Shown one piece after another: positions 25,289 through 32,776 of a stretch of 64,000 bases of DNA (position 1 is its first letter; every line of letters begins with the position of its first letter). Source of the stretch: Breznakiella homolactica (GTDB lineage: Bacteria; Spirochaetota; Spirochaetia; Treponematales; Breznakiellaceae); contig NZ_CP067089.2 of NCBI RefSeq assembly GCF_016616095.2, positions 620,001 to 684,000 on the forward strand, read 5' to 3'. A program made the translations under genes and the position numbers. The notes under the pieces were generated by a model that was not told the origin of the DNA, did no database searches, and saw nothing but the letters and a program-made list of their open reading frames with translations.

Positions 25289-25869
25289 CCGGGCACATTC
25301 TTTCTCTGGCGCTTTTTTCCGGTCTTTCCCTCAACCTGCTGGTCCAATTCGGGATGGGAATCCGGAATGTACTCGACCGGCGGCCGGAAACGACCCGCTC
25401 AATCCTGCACCAGTGTCTCCTGGTATTCGGAACCGTTATCGTTATATGGCTTGTTTTTTCATTTATCCTCAGCCCCCTGGCGCTGGGGATTCTGGAGTCG
25501 GTGCTGATCCTTCCGCTTTCAATGCTGTCCTATCTGGGACTCCGGAAGGTGACCGGGGGCATTCCTTTTTTCCAGCAGGGGGATACCCAGGAAACTCTGC
25601 TGGGAACCAGCGGCCTGCCTGTGGCGGCTTCGTACTTTACAATACACCTGGCGGTCTCATTCGGTGAAGTTCTGGTGCTTGCCCTTGGTTTTTGCTTGGG
25701 GTATCTTTGTGCCGCCTGTATCGTAAAAGAAATCGATAAACGCTCAAACATAGAAACGGTTCCGCCGTTTCTCAGGGGCGCTCCCCTGATGTTTATTTCC
25801 ATGGGGCTCCTGTCGCTTATTTTTTCTTCGGTCGCGGCGGTGCTTTTTAACGCTCTTAATATTTTCTGA
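25285..25869 (+). CDS. rnfA: RnfA-like membrane subunit lacking cluster cysteines
   Basis: 194 residues, six hydrophobic segments, last gene of the operon. LLVQFGMGIRNVLD aligns with the canonical VQFLGLCPFMG...GMG region, but the Cys-containing part is deleted. The canonical TTNCAVLG position reads ASYFTIHLAVS. Its few Cys lie elsewhere. The usual order would continue to rnfB; instead the next gene is an unrelated GH57-like gene 133 bases away. Confidence 0.75.
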   Translation: MTGHILSLALFSGLSLNLLVQFGMGIRNVLDRRPETTRSILHQCLLVFGTVIVIWLVFSFILSPLALGILESVLILPLSMLSYLGLRKVTGGIPFFQQGDTQETLLGTSGLPVAASYFTIHLAVSFGEVLVLALGFCLGYLCAACIVKEIDKRSNIETVPPFLRGAPLMFISMGLLSLIFSSVAAVLFNALNIF

Positions 25870-26002
25870 TTTTCCGGACATGCCCGGCGGCGGTATTGGC
25901 TGCCGGTTTTGTATTGTGTTTTTTTCCTTTTCATACTAGAAAAATTGGACTAAAATGGTGATATCATAGTGAAAAAAAGCAGCGCAGGGGTGAAAAGACA
26001 CA

Positions 26003-28006
26003 ATGAATAGTGACAAAAAAATAATGCTCGGCACCCACTGCCATGTTCCATACGGTTCAGCCGATGAGGAATTTGAATCTGTTTATGAAAAAAAACTGAA
26101 GCCCTTTATCACTACCCTGTACAAATTTCCGGAAATTCCCGCAATGGTCCATTACTCCGGGGTTCTCCTTAACTGGATCGAACGCCATCGTCCGGAGTTT
26201 TTTATGCTTCTGGAAGATTTAATCTCCCGGAAGCAGGTGGAACTTCTGGGGGGCGGATTTTACGAACCCCTGATGTCATTTCTTCCCCTGTCTGATAAAA
26301 TCGGGCAGATAGAAATGCTCACCACTTATCTCCGCAAACAGTTCGGAAAGCGACCCCAGGGCTGCTGGCTGCCGGCCTTATCCTGGGAACAGAATATGGT
26401 GAGTCCCCTGAATACGTCGGGTATGGCCTATACTTTCCTCGATGAGGAGCAGTTTCTCCTGGCGGGGTTTACCGGACCGGGACTGGAATATCCCTGTACC
26501 AGCGAGGACCAGGGAAAACTTATTACGGTATTTCCGGTTTCCGGCCGCTATTCCGGGGAGTTTGCCCTCAAGGAACCCGCGGCGGTTCTTGAAAAGATCG
26601 GTTCCGAAGGACTAAAAACCCAGGAACGGATTATCACGGTTTTCCCGGACAGTTTTTATGGAGCCGATTCTGAAAAGGGCGGAGAAGAGCTGGGGGTATA
26701 CCGCTTTTTCGAGGAACTGTCCCAATGGAGCGGCCGCATGCAGTTTACCAGCCCCGGCCGTATTCTCAAGGGATTACCGCCGCTGGAAAAGGGCTTTTTT
26801 CCGAACTCCGCGGACCGGCGTTTTTCGTACTGGACCATGGGCCTGAAAAACGCCAAAAAGATCAAAGACCCCGGGGAATCCGAAGGGGATATACCGTATT
26901 CCCGTTCACCCAGTTTTTATCCCGGTTCCATGCCGAAAAACTGTCTGGCCAAATACCCCGAGGCAAACGGAATCTATTCAAAAATGCTGTATACCGCGGG
27001 GCTTATCAATCAGCTCAGGGGCGATAAATCACGGAAGCGGATTGCCCGGGAAGAACTCTGGAAATCCCAGGGGTATGATGTGTTCTGCCACATCGGTGAC
27101 GGCGGCATATACAACAACCTTATCCGCAAGGCCGCGTACCGGGCGCTGATCACCGCCGAACGGATAACCCGGGAAAAGGGAACGTTTATTCCTTCCCTGG
27201 CGGCGGTTGACTTTGATCTGGACGGCGAAAAAGAATACCTTTTCCAGAATAAGACCATCAACTGTTACGTAAAACCCCGGGGCGCCGCGGTCTTTGAACT
27301 GGATTACCTGCCGAAAACATGGAACTACCTCGATACCTTTGCCCGACGGCCCGAGCCCTATGTACAGGACCCGGGGCCCGAAGACGGCTACCGCCGTTCG
27401 GCTTTTCTTGACCGGCTGTGTCCGGCGGACGCTGTTCCCGGGGACCTTGCCGCGGGGGTGTATACAGGATGCCGCTGCTGTTCCGAGGAAACCTATGACC
27501 TCCTGCACATGGACCGGCTCCGCCAGGAGGCTCGGTTCAGGCTTTCCCGGAATAACAAAGGCCCCTTCGGTTCGGTGGAAATTGAGAAACTGTACCGGCT
27601 TAAAAAGGATACCCTGAGTATTCTGTACACTTTTACGAACACCGGCGAAAAACCGGAGACCTTTACTTTTACTTCCGAAATCGACCTGTCGTTTTATGGG
27701 GAAGGAAGTAATCTCCAGCGTGTATTCCTGATCAAGGGTGAAGGGAAAGAACCGGCGGCGGGTGATTCCCGGGAGTACAGGGATATCGCGGGGATTGAGT
27801 TCCAGGATGTAAAAAACGAAACCATCCTTCATTTTAATTCCGACGGTAATTTTAACTGTTTCATCATGCCCGTACGGACGCGGTGCCGGATCGGCGGTGT
27901 TATCGGGGATTATTACCAATCTACCTGCGTACTTCCCCTTAAACGGGTCTCTCTGGAACCCGGAGAGTCCTGGAATACCGCCTATTCCCTGAGAATCCAG
28001 CACTAA
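26003..28006 (+). CDS. GH57 family glucanotransferase/amylase-like protein, nucleophile missing
   Basis: 667 residues, the size of GH57 4-alpha-glucanotransferases with their C-terminal beta domains (DUF1925/1926-like). Family blocks: GTHCHVPYGSADEEFE, PAMVHYSGVLLNWI, QVELLGGGFYEPLM and FPDSFYGADSEKGG (general acid Asp about 222). The nucleophile block, usually W-L-x-E-R-x-W, reads WLPALSWEQ, so the catalytic Glu is replaced near residue 125. It may be a non-catalytic glucan-binding or regulatory paralog, or use another residue. AGGGG lies ahead of the ATG. No glycogen genes are adjacent. Confidence 0.8.
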   Translation: MNSDKKIMLGTHCHVPYGSADEEFESVYEKKLKPFITTLYKFPEIPAMVHYSGVLLNWIERHRPEFFMLLEDLISRKQVELLGGGFYEPLMSFLPLSDKIGQIEMLTTYLRKQFGKRPQGCWLPALSWEQNMVSPLNTSGMAYTFLDEEQFLLAGFTGPGLEYPCTSEDQGKLITVFPVSGRYSGEFALKEPAAVLEKIGSEGLKTQERIITVFPDSFYGADSEKGGEELGVYRFFEELSQWSGRMQFTSPGRILKGLPPLEKGFFPNSADRRFSYWTMGLKNAKKIKDPGESEGDIPYSRSPSFYPGSMPKNCLAKYPEANGIYSKMLYTAGLINQLRGDKSRKRIAREELWKSQGYDVFCHIGDGGIYNNLIRKAAYRALITAERITREKGTFIPSLAAVDFDLDGEKEYLFQNKTINCYVKPRGAAVFELDYLPKTWNYLDTFARRPEPYVQDPGPEDGYRRSAFLDRLCPADAVPGDLAAGVYTGCRCCSEETYDLLHMDRLRQEARFRLSRNNKGPFGSVEIEKLYRLKKDTLSILYTFTNTGEKPETFTFTSEIDLSFYGEGSNLQRVFLIKGEGKEPAAGDSREYRDIAGIEFQDVKNETILHFNSDGNFNCFIMPVRTRCRIGGVIGDYYQSTCVLPLKRVSLEPGESWNTAYSLRIQH

Positions 28007-28010
28007 CCAG

Positions 28011-28218
28011 CAGAGCACCCGCGTTATACCTGTACTTAACAGCACTGAAGCATGGAGATACCGGATCCGGGGGGCCTGGCTTGAAGAAAGGGCGTATGGC
28101 TCCTCAGTGGCCTGCGGCCTCGAAAGTCGCTCATACGCCCTTTCCTCAAGCCACCCCGCGTTACCGGGTTTTCCCCATGCTTCTGTGCTGCTGTTCTGTG
28201 AATAATGCGGGTGCTCTG
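28011..28218 (-). repeat. Large nested palindromic intergenic repeat, short form (copy A)
   Basis: Three nested stems. Outermost: 28011-28022 with 28207-28218 (12 of 12). Middle: 28040-28055 with 28175-28190 (15 of 16). Inner: 28078-28098 with 28132-28152 (19 of 21). The conserved apical loop (28099-28131) is in reverse orientation and contains GGCCTGCGGCCTCGAAAGTC. No GGGGGAGC boundary or left module is attached. It begins 4 bases after the GH57-like stop, so it could also serve as that gene's 3' end. Confidence 0.85.
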
Positions 28219-28290
28219 CCTTGGCGGGGGTTGGGTAAGAGAACATTTTCATAGATGGTGTCGTATCGCCTACCGGAAAGTGCAGAAAAA

Positions 28291-28665
28291 TATACCTACC
28301 GTTAGGTATAGCCGATGTCACGGATATTAGGGTACATCAGCCGCCGCCCGGGACCCCGGAGTGGGGGTAGCGTAAGACTTGCCGCCTGCGGCGCCAAGTC
28401 TTTTAGGAGTTTTGCTCCGCAAAACTCCACAGATGGTTCGGCAAGGCTGGAGCGAGGGGGAGCCGCCCGCCGGAAACAGTTACCCCCGGCAAGTAGAAGC
28501 ACCAAGCACCCGTACATAATGGTAACGCCGGGTGCCGGATAAGAATGGGTATGAGCGACTTTCGAGGCCGGAGGCCGACGAGGAACCATACCCATTCTTA
28601 TCCGGCAGGACCCGCGGCACTGTTAAACACGGGTGCTTGGTGCGTTTACAGCCTTGTGCTCCCCC
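28291..28665 (+). repeat. Compound palindromic repeat element, 375 bp (copy B)
   Basis: Left end: palindrome with 8-base arms TATACCTA/TAGGTATA (28291-28310). Left module from 28361 (GTGGGGGTAGCGTAAG): CTTGCCG (28378-28384) can pair with CGGCAAG (28439-28445) across a 54-base insert (28385-28438) that brings its own hairpins (28376-28381/28395-28400; 28406-28415/28419-28428). Right module: three nested perfect stems, 28456-28463/28658-28665, 28499-28513/28629-28643 and 28533-28553/28587-28607, capped by the conserved loop 28554-28586. It ends 6 bases before the metG -35 box. No protein is encoded. Confidence 0.9.
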
Positions 28666-28671
28666 GCATCC

Positions 28672-28701
28672 TTGACATTTGTTTATCTTACTTCCTATAG
28701 T
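28672..28701 (+). promoter_or_regulatory. metG promoter
   Basis: TTGACA (28672-28677), 18-base spacer, TATAGT (28696-28701): a near-consensus vegetative promoter. The ATG at 28711 is 9 bases after the -10 box, leaving room for a leader of about 2-3 bases, and no Shine-Dalgarno is present. Confidence 0.88.
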
Positions 28702-28710
28702 AAACCAATC

Positions 28711-30978
28711 ATGAAACGCAGATTAGTAACTTCAGCTCTTCCGTATATCAACAATGTGCCCCACCTCGGAAACCTTATACAGGTTTTATCCGCCGACTGT
28801 TTTGCCCGGTTCTGCCGGCTCAAGGGGTATGAAACACTGTATATATGCGGTACCGATGAATACGGAACCGCCACGGAAACCAGAGCGGCGGAAGAGGGGA
28901 TCTCCCCTCAGGAATTGTGTGACCGGTACTATGCCATCCATGCCGAAATCTACCGCTGGTTTAATATTGCCTTTGATAAATTCGGCCGTACTTCGACCCC
29001 GATCCAGACGGAAATCGTCCAGGATATCTTTAAAAAGCTTGATGCCCAGGGGTATATTGTGGAGCGGACCATTGAGCAGCTCCACTGCGCTACCTGCGGC
29101 CGGTTCCTGGCGGACCGGTATGTCCGCGGGATCTGTCCCCACTGCGGTTACGAGGACGCCCGGGGCGATCAGTGCGAATCCTGCGGGAAACTCCTGGATC
29201 CAACGGAGCTCAAGGACCCCCGCTGCTCAAGCTGCGGTTCAAAACCGTCCCTGCAGTCCACAAAGCACCTGTATATAGACCTTCCCGCTATTAAGGACCG
29301 GCTGGAGCCGTGGATCAAGGAAACCTCGGTCAGGGGGTTCTGGGCAAACAACGCTGTGCAGATGACCCAGGCCTGGATCCGGGACGGCCTCCGGGAACGG
29401 GCCATAACCAGGGACCTCAAATGGGGTATCCCTGTGCCGAAACCGGGATACGAGAACAAGGTTTTTTACGTATGGTTTGACGCGCCCATCGGCTATATTT
29501 CCATAACCGGGAATCTGGGAGCGGAGCGTACTTCGGACTGGCACAAATTTACCGATCACTGGTGGAAAAAACCCGATGAAGTGGAGCTGTTCCAGTTTAT
29601 CGGCAAGGATAATATCCCCTTCCATACGGTAATTTTCCCCTCAAGCCTCCTGGGGACCGGTGAGAACTGGACCATGCTTTTCCATATGTCCAGCACCGAG
29701 TACCTCAACTATGAAAGCGGGAAATTCTCCAAATCCAAGGGGGTGGGGGTTTTCGGCACCGATGTGATGGAAACCGGAATCGGTGCGGATGTGTGGCGGT
29801 TTTATATTTTCTACAACCGTCCGGAAAAATCAGACGCCCTTTTCACCTGGAAGGATTTCCAGGAGAAGGTCAACGGTGAACTCATCGGAAATCTCGGCAA
29901 TCTGATAAACCGGACCCTTTCATTTGTTTCACGGTACTATGACGGCAAGATCCCCTCCGGCCATGATTCGCTCAGGGACGGGGAATTCTGGAACACCCTC
30001 CGGGAGTACGAATCGGCGATAGCCCAGAAACTCGAACGGGCGGAACTACGGGACGCCTTCAAGACAATATTTGAACTGTCATCCTACGCGAACAAACGGT
30101 TCCAGGACGGCGAGCCCTGGAAAACCCGGAAAGAAGACCCACGGAAGGCGGAACAGCTTATCCATGAACTGTGCCACGTTGTCCGGGATATCGCGGTTAT
30201 GATCCATCCCTATATGCCGACGGCCGCGGAAAAGGTGGCATCCTTTTTCGGCCTTTCCATCGGATCCGGCGGGCTGTCCTGGATGGATATCGGTGAACCC
30301 CGGGGTATCCATTCGGTGGTTCACAGTGAGGTCCTGTTTCCGAAGCTCGAGGACAGCCATATTCTGGAACTCAGGGAACGGTATTCCGGGAGCCAGAAGG
30401 ACCGGGAGGAACGGAAGTCCGGCGGGGACGCGGAAAAGGCGGTTTCTGAAAAAGCCCCGAAGCAGGAAACTCCCGCGGAACCGGCGGACCAGCGGTTCGC
30501 GAAAACCATAAACCTCCGGGTTGCCAAAATCGTAAATATTGAAAGGGTTCCCCAGGCGGAGAAACTCTTTGTCATAAAACTGGATATCGCCGGGGAGGAA
30601 CGGACCATTGTTTCCGGTCTGGTTCCCCATTACAAAGAAGAGGATCTCCTCAACAAGCATATCATTGTGGCCTACAATCTCAAAAAGGCGAAATTCCGGG
30701 GGATTGAAAGCCACGGCATGCTCCTGGCCGCGTCGGACACCGACAGCAGCGGCAATGAGCGGGTTGAGGTCCTTGACGCCGGTGACACCCCAACGGGGAC
30801 CAGGGTCGTCCTGGAAGGGGTTGAACCCGGGGAAACACCGGAGCAGATTAAAATCGATACCTTCTTTTCAATCCCCATAACCGTTGAGAACCATGCGGTC
30901 ATGATTGAGGGAAAGCCTCTGATGATTGAGGGAAAACCGGTAAAGACATCGATGATTCCCACCGGTGAGGTTGGCTGA
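28711..30978 (+). CDS. metG: Methionyl-tRNA synthetase with C-terminal tRNA-binding domain
   Basis: 755 residues from ATG 28711. Class I signatures: YINNVPHLGNLIQVLSAD (HIGH-type HLGN) and KFSKSKGVGVF (KMSKS-type). The zinc-binding insert has four paired Cys groups (CATCGRFLAD, CPHCGYED, CESCGKLL, CSSCGS), the two-knuckle form. The anticodon-binding domain follows, and residues about 620-755 are an EMAP/Trbp111-like tRNA-binding domain (NLRVAKIVNIERVPQAEKLFVIKLD). It charges tRNA-Met. An open frame extends upstream into the repeat element, but the promoter excludes it. Confidence 0.97.
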   Translation: MKRRLVTSALPYINNVPHLGNLIQVLSADCFARFCRLKGYETLYICGTDEYGTATETRAAEEGISPQELCDRYYAIHAEIYRWFNIAFDKFGRTSTPIQTEIVQDIFKKLDAQGYIVERTIEQLHCATCGRFLADRYVRGICPHCGYEDARGDQCESCGKLLDPTELKDPRCSSCGSKPSLQSTKHLYIDLPAIKDRLEPWIKETSVRGFWANNAVQMTQAWIRDGLRERAITRDLKWGIPVPKPGYENKVFYVWFDAPIGYISITGNLGAERTSDWHKFTDHWWKKPDEVELFQFIGKDNIPFHTVIFPSSLLGTGENWTMLFHMSSTEYLNYESGKFSKSKGVGVFGTDVMETGIGADVWRFYIFYNRPEKSDALFTWKDFQEKVNGELIGNLGNLINRTLSFVSRYYDGKIPSGHDSLRDGEFWNTLREYESAIAQKLERAELRDAFKTIFELSSYANKRFQDGEPWKTRKEDPRKAEQLIHELCHVVRDIAVMIHPYMPTAAEKVASFFGLSIGSGGLSWMDIGEPRGIHSVVHSEVLFPKLEDSHILELRERYSGSQKDREERKSGGDAEKAVSEKAPKQETPAEPADQRFAKTINLRVAKIVNIERVPQAEKLFVIKLDIAGEERTIVSGLVPHYKEEDLLNKHIIVAYNLKKAKFRGIESHGMLLAASDTDSSGNERVEVLDAGDTPTGTRVVLEGVEPGETPEQIKIDTFFSIPITVENHAVMIEGKPLMIEGKPVKTSMIPTGEVG

Positions 30979-32066
30979 TGGCCGGTCCCGGACAGTTTCC
31001 CATCCGGGGACTTATTCCGGCGGATCTGGCCAGTTGCAACAGGGCGTCTTCGTTTCTTCAGTCGGCATTCTGGGGCAGTTTTAAAGCCCGGTTCGGCTGG
31101 AACGCCCGGGCGTTCCTGATTGAATGGGAATATGCGGAACCCACACCCCTGCTGGTCATACGCCGGAGGCTTGCCCCGGGCATTACCTTTGCCTACGTTC
31201 CCTGGGGACCGGAACTGCCCGCGGGGTTTCCTGACTCTGATAATGAACGGAACGGGCTGCTCCTGGCGGTGGCGGACCACTTGAAACCTCTCCTGTCCCC
31301 GGACACGGCGTTTATACGGTTTGATCCTCCCTGGTACAGTGAAGGCGCCGACGCCGCGCCTCCCCCTGTTTTCCAGCCCTTTGCCCGGTCGGGAGCGGAT
31401 ATCCAGCCTCCTGATACGGTGATTGTCAGTCTGGCGGAGGACGAAGAAGCGATTCTCAGCCAGATGAAACCCAAATGGCGGTATAATATTCGGCTGGCCG
31501 AAAAGAAAGGAGTCACTGTCCGCCGCCAGGATGCCGGCGGCCTCGATACGTTCTACCGCCTTTATGGGGAAACCGCGAAACGGGACGGCATCGCTATACA
31601 CGGGATCGATTACTATAAAACCCTGTTTTCCCACGCCGCGGACTACCCCGGCAACGGACAGGACCTGCGTTTATATACGGCGGACCATGAGGGCGAAACC
31701 CTGGCCGCAGTGATCATTATTTTCCGCGGAACCACGGCAACCTATTTATACGGCGCCTCCGGGGACACAAAACGCAATCTAATGGCTCCCTATGCGCTGC
31801 AGTGGCAGGCCATGAAAGACGCAAAGGCGGCGGGATGCCTTGAGTACGACCTTTTCGGTATTCCCCCCAGGGATGATCCCGGCCATCCCATGGCCGGCCT
31901 GTACCGGTTTAAAACGGGATTCGGCGGCCGTATTATCCACCGTCCCGGAAGCTGGGATTACACCTACCGGCACGTGATGCGGCGGCTTTTCAACGCGGCG
32001 GAAACCCTGCGCAAAAAGCTCCGGGACGCAAAAAAACGGCAGCGGTACCGGAAAAACGGGTTATAA
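30978..32066 (+). CDS. FemAB-type aminoacyl/glycyl transferase
   Basis: 362 residues. The FemAB signature is the central MKPKWRYNIRLAEKKGVTVRR block with FYRLYGETAKRDGI, followed by FRGTTATYLYGASGD and QWQAMKDAKAAGCLEYDLFGIPP. These proteins have two GNAT-like folds and transfer amino acids from aminoacyl-tRNA to peptidoglycan precursors. Its start overlaps the metG stop by one base, so it is co-translated with a tRNA synthetase gene. Exact substrate and amino acid are not deducible. Confidence 0.85.
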   Translation: MAGPGQFPIRGLIPADLASCNRASSFLQSAFWGSFKARFGWNARAFLIEWEYAEPTPLLVIRRRLAPGITFAYVPWGPELPAGFPDSDNERNGLLLAVADHLKPLLSPDTAFIRFDPPWYSEGADAAPPPVFQPFARSGADIQPPDTVIVSLAEDEEAILSQMKPKWRYNIRLAEKKGVTVRRQDAGGLDTFYRLYGETAKRDGIAIHGIDYYKTLFSHAADYPGNGQDLRLYTADHEGETLAAVIIIFRGTTATYLYGASGDTKRNLMAPYALQWQAMKDAKAAGCLEYDLFGIPPRDDPGHPMAGLYRFKTGFGGRIIHRPGSWDYTYRHVMRRLFNAAETLRKKLRDAKKRQRYRKNGL

Positions 32067-32095
32067 TCAATCCATGGAAATGGAAGGACCGCCCA

Positions 32096-32776
32096 ATGGC
32101 GTTTGTATTGATAGCAGATGATGAACCGTCGGTGCGGGACGCGGTATTTATTGCCCTTGCCCGGGACGGCCACAGTGTTTTATCGGCGGATGACGGCCTT
32201 TCAGCCTGGCGGATACTCCAGGAAAATCCGGAAATAGAACTGGCGGTTCTGGACATTATGATGCCGGGCCTTGAGGGGACCGCCATACTGAGCCGGCTCC
32301 GGATGAGCGGCCGTGAACTTCCGGTGATTCTCCTGACATCCCGGGACGAAGAACTCGACCGTCTCGGCGGCTTTTCCCTCGGGGCGGATGATTATATCGG
32401 GAAGCCCTTTTCCGTCAGGGAGCTCTGCGCCAGAGTCCGGGCGGTACTCCGCCGGAGCCGCAGTGCCTCATTTGAGGTTCCCGGAGAAAAAGGTATCTTT
32501 ATGGATACGGACGCTTTCCGGGCGTGGTACAACGGACAGGAACTGCGCCTTACCATAACCGAATTCAGAATACTTCTGGCTTTATACGAACATTGGGGAA
32601 ATGTCCTTACCCGGGATCAGCTGCTCCGGCACGCCTGGCCCCAGGATACCTGGGTTTCGGACCGGAGCATTGACAGCCACGTAAAGCGGCTCCGCAGAAA
32701 ACTCGAAGACGCCGGCGCCGGCAAGGATACGGTGGCGTCCGTATACGGCCTCGGGTACCGTCTGGAGGAGCGATGA
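32096..32776 (+). CDS. OmpR-family response regulator (CreB-like by context)
   Basis: 226 residues. The receiver domain (1-120) has the acidic pair DDE, phosphorylation Asp in LAVLDIMMPG (about 53), Thr/Ser in LLTSRD and Lys in IGKPFS. The winged-helix domain (about 140-226) ends VASVYGLGYRLEE. AAGGA lies ahead of the ATG. It overlaps the sensor kinase gene by 4 bases and a CreD homologue follows, which supports a CreBC-like system. Confidence 0.9.
   Translation: MAFVLIADDEPSVRDAVFIALARDGHSVLSADDGLSAWRILQENPEIELAVLDIMMPGLEGTAILSRLRMSGRELPVILLTSRDEELDRLGGFSLGADDYIGKPFSVRELCARVRAVLRRSRSASFEVPGEKGIFMDTDAFRAWYNGQELRLTITEFRILLALYEHWGNVLTRDQLLRHAWPQDTWVSDRSIDSHVKRLRRKLEDAGAGKDTVASVYGLGYRLEER

Noticed and set aside
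28011..28665. CRISPR array or retron msr/msd locus as an explanation of the palindromic region
   Set aside because: There are no regularly spaced direct repeats with spacers, and no cas or reverse transcriptase gene lies in the window.
28633..28710. 26-codon N-terminal extension of metG into the repeat element
   Set aside because: It covers the promoter and the end of the element; the MKRRLVTSALPYINN start matches the synthetase family.
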